NCBI GenBank assembly: GCA_945859605.1
Contig: OX243817.1
Coordinates: 22,947,637-23,011,636, forward strand
Origin: Lumbricus rubellus
Lineage: Eukaryota > Annelida > Clitellata > Crassiclitellata > Lumbricidae
DNA length: 64,000 nucleotides
Direction of reading: 5' to 3'
A program made the translations under genes and the position numbers. Shown in pieces: positions 48,301-58,200 of this stretch. The notes under the pieces were generated by a model. That model did not search any database, was not told where the DNA came from, and worked only from the letters and a program-made list of their open reading frames with translations. Position 1 is the stretch's first letter, and each line of letters opens with the position of its first letter.

Positions 48301-48450
48301 TGCATCTGCAAGGAGAGGCCAAGCAGCGTGTTGCTACATCCATGCAACCACTGCGTCCTCTGCTTCGTCTGCTCAAACAGGGCGACCGAATGCCCCGCGT
48401 GTGGCATGTTCATTGTGCAAAGAGCCTCATTACCGATTCGCTTTGCTTAG
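33323..48450 (+). CDS. UNK: Unkempt RNA-binding zinc finger / RING protein (complete, 14 coding exons, 829 aa)
   Basis: Unkempt binds UAG-containing mRNA through six CCCH fingers in two clusters and represses translation. Exons: 33,323-33,405; 33,494-33,703; 34,669-34,952; 35,426-35,561; 38,842-38,959; 39,706-39,790; 40,623-40,870; 41,072-41,257; 42,597-42,966; 43,342-43,470; 44,697-44,896; 46,127-46,222; 47,012-47,182; 48,277-48,450. A TAG stop lies in frame directly before the first ATG. Cluster 1: CTQHRPFTCFNWHF, RRDGTFNYS-type KKRDGTFNYSSDNYC, CPSLHRTAGDTERRYHLRYY, NGLHCAFAHGPQDLR. Cluster 2: PLRLCRQGYACPSYHNPRD, CPNVKQGDEWGDPSKC, YCHTRTEQQFH, CPRGLFCAFAHVE. After a Ser-rich linker come two poly-Gln tracts (exons 9 and 11), a coiled coil (ACEAWKKEAEKQERLLKQVE) and a C-terminal RING (CCICKERP...HPCNHCVLC...ECPAC, residues 780-814). 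Human UNK is about 810 aa with the same order. UNK rather than UNKL is chosen by the full length. Confidence 0.96.
34350..34570 (-). mobile_element. tRNA-derived SINE, copy 7, in UNK intron 2
   Basis: Reverse orientation: gtatgtgcacttcttatggc at the left and the RC of the tRNA-like head (gtccactacaccaccgcacc) at the right. It belongs to the same subfamily as copies 1 and 6. It ends about 100 bp before UNK exon 3. Confidence 0.85.
35779..38700. repeat. 2.9-kb giant inverted repeat (foldback) in UNK intron 4
   Basis: Left arm about 35,779-37,222 and right arm about 37,255-38,700 are reverse complements with few mismatches; the spacer is about 30 bp. Outer ends are aaggggtcagtccatgtgaa and the RC of cacgtggactgaccctt, like terminal inverted repeats. 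The flanking dinucleotides could be a TA duplication. Each arm is itself made of about 2.7 direct repeats of ~540-555 bp (atgtttagagg at 36,521 and 37,075; related gttcagaggc at 35,991). Open frames up to 146 codons exist on both strands, but none matches a family I know, and arm symmetry alone makes them appear twice. It fills most of the intron (35,562-38,841). Confidence 0.95.
40200..40391 (+). mobile_element. tRNA-derived SINE, copy 8, in UNK intron 6
   Basis: Forward orientation: ttggagccggaaggttgtgg, a damaged B box (gggttcaaatc), caagtccttcactttcaatt, cttgaaggagcgctaca, ending in catacatac. The A box is degraded and part of the 3' body is missing. Confidence 0.75.
43471..44020. repeat. 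16-bp minisatellite x ~34 starting at the UNK exon 10 donor
   Basis: The unit is gtcttaacgtgtttaa with one-base variants (gtattaac, gttttaac). The donor GTATGTCTTAACGTG is the first unit, so the exon border and array border coincide. Each unit holds a CTTAAC or TTAAC string resembling a metazoan branch-point. Confidence 0.95.
44950..45060 (-). mobile_element. LINE reverse transcriptase fragment in UNK intron 11
   Basis: Minus-strand translation gives QPVYTCFVDFHKAFDSIKHD, the conserved N-terminal RT motif of non-LTR elements (F-x-D-F-x-K-A-F-D-S). Flanking sequence is too decayed to assign the clade or the limits. Confidence 0.7.
47224..47298. mobile_element. 75-bp piggyBac-like foldback bounded by TTAA
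   Basis: ttaaccctttaatgccag at the left and ggcattaaagggttaa at the right are inverted copies with TTAA at both outer ends. This matches the TTAA target and CCCTTT-type termini of piggyBac-family MITEs. In UNK intron 13, 40 bp after the exon. Confidence 0.6.
48020..48112 (+). mobile_element. LINE 3' tail fragment, diverged
   Basis: tggtgtccggtcgggagcac, ctctgaggagttctcttgaa and gtggcactatataaatg align with the tail of 3,011-3,590. It sits in the last UNK intron. Confidence 0.65.
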
Positions 48451-50373
48451 AAACTGCAAACTAGGATTACAACCTATTATTATTACTATTACGTCAAACT
48501 CATGCCTTATAGCCAACTGATGATTTTAAATGTATGTACACCAAAAACTTGCGGCGCGTGCACTAGTGTTCTTATGAAACATTTGCTCGTTTATTCTGCT
48601 TTCTGCAACGTGTTTCGAGTGCACTGATTATGTTGGTGAGACAGACTGATGTGTTAGACATAATGTTTACGTTAGACTCGCAAACTGTTCTTAACCTAGA
48701 TGTGGTTTTATGTGTAGGACGACACCAATCAGTTGACTTGCATCAGTTGACTTGCATCCGTTGGCTTGCATCAGTTGACTTATCGTCGTGTATGATAATA
48801 ATTATGGCATTAGAGAAGTAAATCGAACTCTGTTAGGTTAGATTAGAAGCATTTGGCTTCTGAATCAAGTTTTAACCAAGTACTGTAGTAGGTAGAGTTT
48901 TTCAATTTTGTCCTGCTACCCAATCAAATTTTTGAGATTTCCTTCTTCTTTGTTTGGGTAAATTCTTAAAACCAATTGTCATGGTATTAGCTGTAAACTA
49001 GTGGAATGCATATTTTGTTGTAACGTTTTTTCTTTATGATGTTCAGTTTCAGTAGCAAAAGTAAATTTTCACAAATTTTGAATTGTGCTAATTAATTACT
49101 TTCAAACCTTTACTTGTTGTACGATATGGCCTGGTCATCAGTACTAATCATGGGAAATGCAGAATTCTGAATTTAACAGTTTTACAGGCAAAGATTGTAT
49201 CTGACCATTTATAAAGCGCTTCTCGCAGCAAGAGCCTTTCAGAAGCGCTCCCAGTGTGTTCAGCCCCTAGAAAACAGGCAAGTTTTTAGACAAGAGAAAG
49301 ACGAGGATACACTACCAGAGATGATGGCAGAGCGAACTGATGGGGAAGCTCATTCCATAGGGAGGGACCAATGCAGGCAAATGATCAATCTCTTAAATTT
49401 CTTCAAACCTTTACTTTATCTGACCATTCCTTGCATCTGGCCTAGGAAGCACAGAACATTTCCCTACATATGATCAAATTCCATTGTGTAAAACGTTTTA
49501 AAATCCTCTGCGTCTTGCCATACCATAACGCATATGATCTGTGATTTGCTGTATACATGTACCCTGCAAGTTCTGGTTCATCCCACAAAGTCTGCATGCC
49601 ATTGTGGGCCCTTCTATGTGGAATGACCTCCCTTCCACTATCATGTATCTTATTGGAGCCAATGAACCTGCCTTCGGGTAGAGAACTCATCATCATATCA
49701 CGATGTTACGTTAAAAATCTTTCCGATTCAAATATTTGTCAACTATAACTTTTCATATATGTTTAGTCACAACTCGAGGGAAGGTTGGGTGTAAATAGAC
49801 TATAACTGAAACGTAGAGGTTTCACTTCCTTTCACATCTTGCAAATCTTTTTATCGTATCCACAGATTTATATTGCGCCTCTCGTAGAATGACAATTCAG
49901 AGGTGCTCTTAATATGGCAACTCAGAGAAGAAAAACGACTTTAGAGTGAGACTGAGTTTAGTGAGGGAGGAAGGGCATTCCAAATAATAATAATATCCAT
50001 TTAATGACTCAATATGGCTGGCAGACCGCAGAATGTTTACAGGTACAGGTTATACGAAATACGGCCCACTATAGCACGACACACAAGTCGGCTTTACAGC
50101 AGTGGGTTCGGTAGGTTAACACTAGTTAAGGGGTAGGGGCACCAACTAAATGGAGGGGTCACAAACACAACAAATGCCTTATATTCAGCAAAAGCAGTCC
50201 TAGTCTTTATGAAATCGTAGTTGTCGCCAAGGTTTTAACAATGCATATTTTTCATCTTGTGTCATCATTTTTTAACGGAAGGCCAACAGATTCTTTTTGT
50301 AAAAATTCGTGTACATCCGATCTGCCGATTCTCGCCGCTTTCATGTTGGTACTCCACCTGGCATCAGTTACGT
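48451..50373. other. Tail-to-tail spacer between UNK and FADD
   Basis: Contains the 3' UTRs of both genes (ends not located; no clear AATAAA close to either stop codon), a short tandem of caatcagttgacttgcatc-type units near 48,727-48,780, the dispersed repeat at 49,190-49,400, and a mixed region near 49,850-50,160. No further gene is seen. Confidence 0.6.
49190..49400 (+). repeat. Dispersed repeat, second copy of the 23,880 family
   Basis: Shares ctgaccatttataaagcgct, agagcctttcagaagcgctc and ggcaagtttttagacaagag with 23,880-24,000. This copy extends further right (gaagctcattccatagggag). It is related to 49,860-49,985, which has gagggaggaagggcattcc. Confidence 0.7.
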
Positions 50374-51482
50374 TCAAGAAGTTTCCAGTTGATGGGCAAT
50401 CATATTCATCTCGCAGCTTTTCAGTGCGTTGATGAGCATTTCTCTCGTCGCGTTCTCGCCTTGCGACCATAAAATTAACGCGTGCCTAGTCTGTTCTTGA
50501 ACGTTGCCTTGATATTTTTCTGCCAAGCTGTCTATGGCGGAGTCAGAAAGACCGAGTCTTCGTGCTAATGTTCGCCATCTCTTGTAGTTGATGTTCTTCA
50601 GTATGATGTCAAAGTCTTTTGTAAGATCTAAGAAACAAAAATAAAATTAAGTACTATTAAAATACATATACCTGCCATAGGCAGAATGGCCAGTCTGCCA
50701 CTTCGGTGATCTACATACAAACACACACACTATACTATGCCATATATATTTGTGGGCTAACAAATGATATAATTTTAAGATGCGATTATACAAAAACTAC
50801 ATCTGTCCCCCCTCCCCCTAAGTCTCCCCCCCATGAAGTTCTGGAGGATATTTTGAGCTCTTGCTTACCCTATAAATTTTCAACAAAGATCTTGAAATCA
50901 AAGTACCTTCAGTGAATATCTTGATCTGCGAAAAACGTATTTTATAGTTTATGCGAGAAAACAGATTTTCAAGTGTCAGAAGTCTAACGTTAAAAATTGA
51001 AATGTCCTTTTAGGATGAAATTACACAAAGATTTACATTACATCACATTTCAAAGTTTTTTATTTACTGCTACGGTTTGTCTTACTGACGACGTTCGAGT
51101 TCCCTCAACGTGAGCAACAGTAAAGTACAAAAACACAGTAAAATGTGAAACAATAGCAGTGTACATATGGCTCACTCGTAGCGGATGGTGAATCGTTCTG
51201 CAGATGCGTGTACTGTTCTTCATACCGGGTGACGATTTTTAACAGATCCTCCCTAGTTCCGGCTGCATCACGCAACAATTTCTTCAGAAAGGCAGTTTTG
51301 TCTGACCTTAGCAGTTCCCTTTCTTCGAGAACCTCCCACAAACGTACCGACCGAGTTATTTCTTCCCTTTGCCTTGCAGGAATATGATCCGAGCAGACAA
51401 ATTTGATGGCAACCAACTCTTCTGGTCGTAAACCTCTGTCCAACTCCAACAGCATTTTTCTATATGCTTCTTGCATATTCAT
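50374..51482 (-). CDS. FADD: FADD, death-receptor adaptor (DED + Death domain, two coding exons, 186 aa)
   Basis: FADD bridges death receptors or IMD/TNF-type complexes to caspase-8-like proteases: the Death domain binds upstream partners and the death effector domain (DED) recruits the caspase. Coding exons 51,482-51,176 and 50,627-50,374, joined ACGA|GTGAGC ... TTCTTAG|ATCTTAC in frame. The DED spans residues ~4-85 (AYRKMLLELDRGL, ELVAIKFVCSDHIP, the RxDL motif in TREDLLKIV). The Death domain spans ~105-183 (FDIILKNINYKRWRTLARRL, DSAIDSLAEKYQGNVQEQ, ALILWSQGENATREMLINAL, SCEMNMIAHQLE-TS stop). Human FADD (208 aa) has the same order and ends similarly except for a Ser-rich tail absent here. 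The intron falls between the two domains. A CTTACAG acceptor at 51,494, just before the start, suggests a spliced 5' UTR. A second Met at 51,476 is an alternative start. Confidence 0.93.
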
Positions 51483-52202
51483 TTCACACAAACTCTGTAA
51501 GGAAACTGTAATCGTCTTCGTGTATTTTAGTTCACGACACGCCTAAACGTCTAGCCTCTTTCAGTTTTGACGAAACTGGTTCATCGTACCTCTCGTTCGC
51601 ACATAAAATGTGAGCTGAAGCATCTACTTCAACCACATAATAGTATTATAATAATTATAATAATAGTAATATTATCATTATTTATTACGTGCCTCAACAA
51701 CTCACATGTCTATATTTAGGTTGCGGGATTTACGGAAATTCCCCACATAATTGCTTTCATTCATTGGCCAGAACGTATCACGTGATTTTTTAGATCTATT
51801 TATAACACTGCATAATTTTTTTAAATTCATCTGTAAAATAAATTAACTCTACAAATTTTTCTGTAGAAATGAATTTGTGAAGTGTGTATCCGCACAAACT
51901 CCGCCACTGCTGGTACTTTGGCCAGTCCCACGCCTGGACAAAGAAGCATGGCGATGCTAATGATCTTTGTTTTAGCACAGTGTCGTTAACCAAAAAAATC
52001 ACATTTAAAACCGGTTTCCGTAACTGAATCATATTACAGCGCAACATAATTTCATTTTCGGATTTTAGGTTGAGCGTAGAAAGCCGCAAAAACCGATGGC
52101 AGAAGCGAAACGCATATGTGTTGCAATGTTTACTCCAGTTTAATGCCTATAAAATTCGCTTATACAACTAGTTCTGCTTTTCAATGAGAGGCTGACTGCA
52201 AC
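51483..52202. promoter_or_regulatory. Bidirectional promoter region of FADD (-) and USP40 (+)
   Basis: 720 bp separate the two start codons. Visible elements: GGAAATTCCC at 51,734-51,743 (reverse complement GGGAATTTCC fits the NF-kB consensus GGGRNWYYCC exactly); an inverted CCAAT box (cattggcca) at about 51,761-51,769; and an E-box TCACGTGA at 51,778-51,785. All three cluster within 55 bp, 250-310 bp upstream of FADD. No TATA box is placed convincingly. Binding is inferred from sequence only. Confidence 0.55.
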
Positions 52203-55200
52203 ATGTCTTTATTCGGAGACTTATTCGATGATGAATCGAACATTTGTGGTAGTGGTATACCTACGTGCGATAATGGAAAGAAAGCGGACAATGGCAGTGC
52301 TGCTCCTCTGGCACCTCGGCCCTCACACGGTTTCTGTGGTATCTTCAACCAAGGAGCCACCTGCTATTTAAACGCTCTTATTCAAACGCTTGTGATGACG
52401 CCAGAATTCAGAGGTAACTTTTTTCAATGAGAGGCTGACTGAGCTAATTTTCGATTGTAATGAAACACCATACGATACAAGAGAGCTGTGTTTTCCCTCA
52501 CTTACGTTCATAAAAGTTTGCATGATGTGGTAGAGCATTTTTTGACGAATTCTTAAAGTTATATAATGACAACACTAACTCTTACAATTCTGATCGTAAC
52601 GTACCCTCATACTACCTAGCCTGAACTCTTGTGACGCCTTTTGATAGCTCCGTACAAGTGTGAAAATATCACCTCGTTCGATGTCTGCCGATTCCCGACT
52701 GAATGACTCCTGTCCAAGTGACATGTTTTGGCCAATAGCGTTTAATACGGGCATTCAAATAATGCTTGACTAACATCTGGGCATGAACAGATCCACTGCA
52801 TTCATTAGTCATAATTACTGTTTGTAATTCGTTAGTATCACTTTCATAATTACACATGATTACTTGAGACAATTTCGTAATGGTATTCCATCATTCTTTT
52901 ATAGCCTGACAGAAAAATTATGCATACAGCATCAGATATATTTTTTTGCTGATCATTTTCTTTGTCTACACTTATTTGCACTTTAGAAGCTCTATTTCAA
53001 ATGGGAGAAAGTGAACTGGGGAGTTTGAACGACAAAGATAAACCTGGTGCAAAGGTAATGCTCTTTACAATTTTTTTTATCATATTTTATAAAACATTTG
53101 ATGTCCTGCTTTGTGGACAGGTTGGTTTTTAAATGCCTTTTATGCTCAGCTGTTGAGTGCATCTTGAAAGCCATTCTTTTCTAGTTTATGTCTTGTTATT
53201 TTCTGCATTTTAACACATCATGGTTTTGTCCGTCATCCATTCCACCAGCAGCGGTGCTTTTGATCTTGGGTGTTGTCCTCTCATCGTCTGTCTGGTGCTG
53301 TTTCCAGGAGTGAATTACCTAAACACATGGCTACAACAGCACCCTATATTGTGCCAAAGGTGGCAACTGTTGATCAGTGTAGACCCGATGAACACTGTCA
53401 TTGTATGAAGTACCTGCAACATGTCCTGTTGTCTTTGTTGCATTGTTCAACAGTGTCCTATAATTGTGCACCAACTGCCATTCTTAGACTGAGATATATA
53501 AAATTATTATGATCAAGTTATCGGGTATCTGTGGCAAGCAATAGGTGACAGACTGACATTTCGAATGTCTTTGTAGGTGAGAGTGATTCCAGTACACCTT
53601 CAACAGCTGATTGCAAGACTGCTTCTGCTGAATGCTCAAGGTGTTAAAACAGCCGAACTAACCGACAGCTTTGGATGGACCAACAATGAGGTTGGTGTCT
53701 CTACTAGCTATTTGTGACGATTTCTCTACTAGTTATGTGTGTCAGTTTTCATTGCTTTTAAGACCAGACGCCAATTATGTGTCATGTGTCATACATTGGG
53801 CAGTGAAAATAATGCTTACTGTTCACTTGCTATGAACATTTGGGGTGGGGGGAATTATGTAATATTAATAGCCAATTGTGTTTTTTTCTTGGTTGGACAT
53901 TTCCTGACGACCATATGTGCAAAATTGCATTATTAATTATAAATGCCCCTATAAAAGCAGTTGGAAGTTATGAACCAGCATTCATTCCACTTCCACATAA
54001 AATGTAAACATTTTGTCTGTTAATAATAATGATTAATGAGCTAGTTTCCCTTTTTATGCATTTTCAGATAGTTGCAGTGATATTACACCTAAAAGTCAGC
54101 AATCTGTTTAACCTGATTATCATGTTTGACCAAGTGCTGTAATAGCTAACAATGACAAAATAATTTGGGTTTGTGATTATCGGCAATTGGGATTCTAGAA
54201 GAAGATGAAGTGACAAGTTTTGAATATTTCGCTCATTTATTTATTTATGGGAAGCAGGTCCAATGGGGCTTAAGGTAGTGTTGTTTTCGTCAATGAAACT
54301 GAAAATGGCAGTTAAACGAAAAATTGAACATTTTCGTGAATGAAAACTGAAACTGAAATCACAATTAAAATTAAAGATTAGACTAAATTTTGTAGTAATA
54401 TAAAACTTAAATGAAAATGGATCAAATGAAGAATAAGACAATTTTTAGCCCGTGTCTGATGAGAGAGAATATGTCATTTTGACCTTTTTTAGGTTGAATT
54501 GGACGAACACGAACGTCCCAAAGTATAGAGCTAAAAATGTCTGGCATGCAAAGGGTTAAAGTATGTTTCTATTTCTAGGAGAGAGAGCAACACGATGTAC
54601 AGGAATTAAATCGAATTCTTTTCTGTGCAATTGAAGATTCGCTCGTTGGAACATCAGGCGAGAAACTGATTAGGAATCTTTATCATGGCACTATAGTCAA
54701 TCAGGTAATCTAGAAACTGATTAGGAATCTTTATAATGGCACTTTAGTCAATCAGGTAATCTAGAAACTGATTAGGAATCTTTATCATGGCACTATAGTC
54801 AATCAGGTAATCTAGAAACTGATTAGGAATCTTTATCATGGCACTATAGTCAATCAGGTAATCTAGAAACTGATTAGGAATCTTTATCATGGCACTATAG
54901 TAAATCAGGTAATCTAGAAACTGATTAGGAATCTTTATCATGGCACTATAGTCAATCAGGTAATCTAGAAACTGATTAGGAATCTTTATCATGACACTAT
55001 AGTCAATCAGGTAAAGTATAACTTCCTCAAGAATTTTAGTAAAGCTCGTACCAGTTTGTTTCAGTGTTTGAACATTGTACTCAGGAAATAATGTAAATTG
55101 AATGCTTCTGATGAACCTTTCTTGAATAGGCAGTATGTGAATCCGCAATTGCGATTACAAAAATGCAAAAGCGATTGTTTATTTAGTGTTTGGTTTCTGA

Positions 55201-58200
55201 TTGTCTAGTACAGTAATTGTAATTGTAGGATGGAAATACTGTAGGATGATTGGCATTTACTAATGTCTAGCTGAGTTTATACTGATATAAGCTTTTGCTT
55301 TCTGATTTGAAGATCAAGTGTGAAGAATGTGGAAACACAAGTGAAAGAGAAGTAAGATTCTTATCAACTCTAACCTTAAATTATTTTTGCAAGGTGTAGC
55401 ATGTATAATTTCCATAGATCTCAATTGTACCTTTGATTTCATGGCTGATACTTAACATGCGACTTTAGTAATTTTGAGACTGTTACCAATTAATGTCGAT
55501 TTTAAAGGTTGAAGGCAGTTGTTGAATGTGTCTGCCTACGAAGGCAGAGAACCAGAAGAAGGAGAATTGTATTGGCTTCCAATTATAACTTGTGCTGTAA
55601 CTTTTAAGCACTTAAAAACTGTTCTGTTTGGCTGTGTTGGAGTCGGGAGCGCCTCTGAGTAGTTTCCTGAAGAGGCGCTATATAAATACTTGATTGAATG
55701 AATGAATGAACTTGTAACCAGTTCAATGTATACCTATGACCAGTTCAATGTTTTCGGATATTTGTTCTGTGTTTTGGTGATTTAGGAGGACTTTCTCGAT
55801 CTATGCATGACCGTTTCTGGCTGTACTGGTCTTGAGGACAGCTTGATGCGATCTTTCGTTGAAGTCGAGTTGCTCAACAGTTCAAACAAATATCATTGTT
55901 CAAAATGTTCAAAGCTGACGAATGCCGTCAAGGTTCAGATTACTGCATTTGTTTTCACCTAATTGATATTTCTCCGTATATGATTTGAGTGATATTGCTC
56001 CACGGGTTCTGTGTAGAGATGGAAAATTTGTTGAAACTGTTCTGCTTGCTAAATTCCTAAACAGATAACATTTTAATAAACATGTGTAAAACTACAGATG
56101 AATGTTTAATTCATCAGTGTTTAGCACCTGTTTCTGAAACTTCTTATTTGTGCATAAGTTTTTTTTGCTTTATACTTGCTCTATCTTACATTTTCTGATC
56201 GTAAGGAATCATATACTCATTTGTAATTGGTGCATAGCTTTTGAAAATCTAATTTGACTTCCAGTTATATTTGAAAAGCCATTGAAATCTGCTATTGTAG
56301 GAGTATTTGATTCAATGTTATGTAATCTGGGATCTTCTTTGGGCTGTTTTAATATGGATCCATATTTGTGTCAATGTTACATTGTTTATTGTTCAATTAC
56401 AATACATACTCTTAATTTGCCAGGTGGGCAAACTGTTGGTCTTTGTTATGAGGCTTAAGATAAGATTGGTAAGATTGTATATCTTACAATAAGATTGTGT
56501 AACTTTTGAATGATTAATTGATCAAATACAAATATTAATTACTTGGTGAGTGCTCTTGTAGAATTTTAAAAAGATTTTTGATGGATTTTGATGGAACTAT
56601 TTGAAATACACATTTGATATTTGTTATATTTTCGTCACCAGGGCGCTCGATTACGTCACCTGCCACCTGTGCTAACAATTTCGTTGCTTCGATTCAATTT
56701 TGACTTTGTCAAAATGGAAAGATACAAGGTTGTGGTTTTTTGTCTCTGCGAAATTCTTCTAATGATTCTTTGAATTGAATTTGCTGAGATATTTAAATTT
56801 AATGCTGCTTTCATTACCTTTATGATCCAGAGATGCCCATCATATCTTCGGTTTTCGATCATATCTTCGGTTTTCGATCATATCTTCGGTTTTCGATCAT
56901 ATCTTCAGTTTCCCATCATATCTTCAGTTTCCCATCATATCTTCAGGCACCATCATATCTTCGGTTTTCGATCATATCTTCGGTTTTCGATCATATCTTC
57001 AGTTTTCCATCATATCTTCAGTTTCCCATCATATCTTCAGGCACCATCATATCTTCGGTTTTCGATCATATCTTCGGTTTTCGATCATATCTTCAGTTTC
57101 CCATCATATCTTCAGGCACCATCATATCTTCGGTTTTCGATCATATCTTCGGTTTTCGATCATATCTTCAGTTTTCCATCATATCTTCAGGCACCATCAT
57201 ATCTTCGGTTTTCGATCATATCTTCGGTTTTCGATCATATCTTCGGTTTTCGATCATATCTTCAGTTTCCCATCATATCTTCAGGCACCATCATATCTTC
57301 GGTTTTCGATCATATCTTCGGTTTTCGATCATATCTTCAGTTTCCCATCATATCTTCAGGCACCATCATATCTTCGGTTTTCGATCATATCTTCGGTTTT
57401 CGATCATATCTTCAGTTTCCCATCATATCTTCAGTTTCCCATCATATCTTCAGGCACCATCATATCTTCAGGCCCACAATATCTTCAGGCCCCATCATAT
57501 CTTCAGGCCCACAATATCTTCAGGCCCCATCATATCTTCAGGCCCCATCATATCTTTACTCTTCAGTTTCCATCTTATCTTCAGTTTCCATCATATTTTA
57601 ATTGCTAACTTTATATCACCATCCCAGCCTGTTGCATTCTAACACCTAGGTTCAAGAAAATATGGCCCATTCTAGGTGCCCAAGCTGATGAGCCAGGGAT
57701 GGCTGTTTAGAAACATATTAGCTTTGAAATTAATTTATATGGAAATCAGTTGTCATAAACTTAAATTACTCTGTTTTGTCTGTTTGTTTTTATAGGAGGT
57801 TGGGAAATTTGTTTTCCCAACTGCTTTGAATATGGCCAAATACTGTGAAAATGTAGGTTTGATGTGTCTTCTGTAAAATGAGCTTTAAAATATCCGTGGA
57901 TATCACTGATCGCTGATTAAGTAGTTTTCATTAGTATTGAATGGTTTTCTTGATGTTAAAATGATAAGTAAAGACGACAGTAACCATTTACTGCACTTAA
58001 ATTGCTATAATTGAGTCATAGTTGAATCTTGAGAATGCTTTATTGTCCACATAAGGGTAAGTTGTGGAAACCAGTGTATTAAGAAGTGATTGGTCAAAAT
58101 GGAATCGGTAGACATTGAAGGTGAGATGAGATGTCGCTTAAGATGCAAGGGTCGTACAGTGTCTGGTATTTAGAATTGCAGCATGGACAGAGATAAGGGG

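Noticed and set aside
56822..57642. Two overlapping long open frames (~260 codons) on the plus strand
   Set aside because: They are translations of a 19-bp tandem repeat lacking stops; they lie in a USP40 intron and show no domain.
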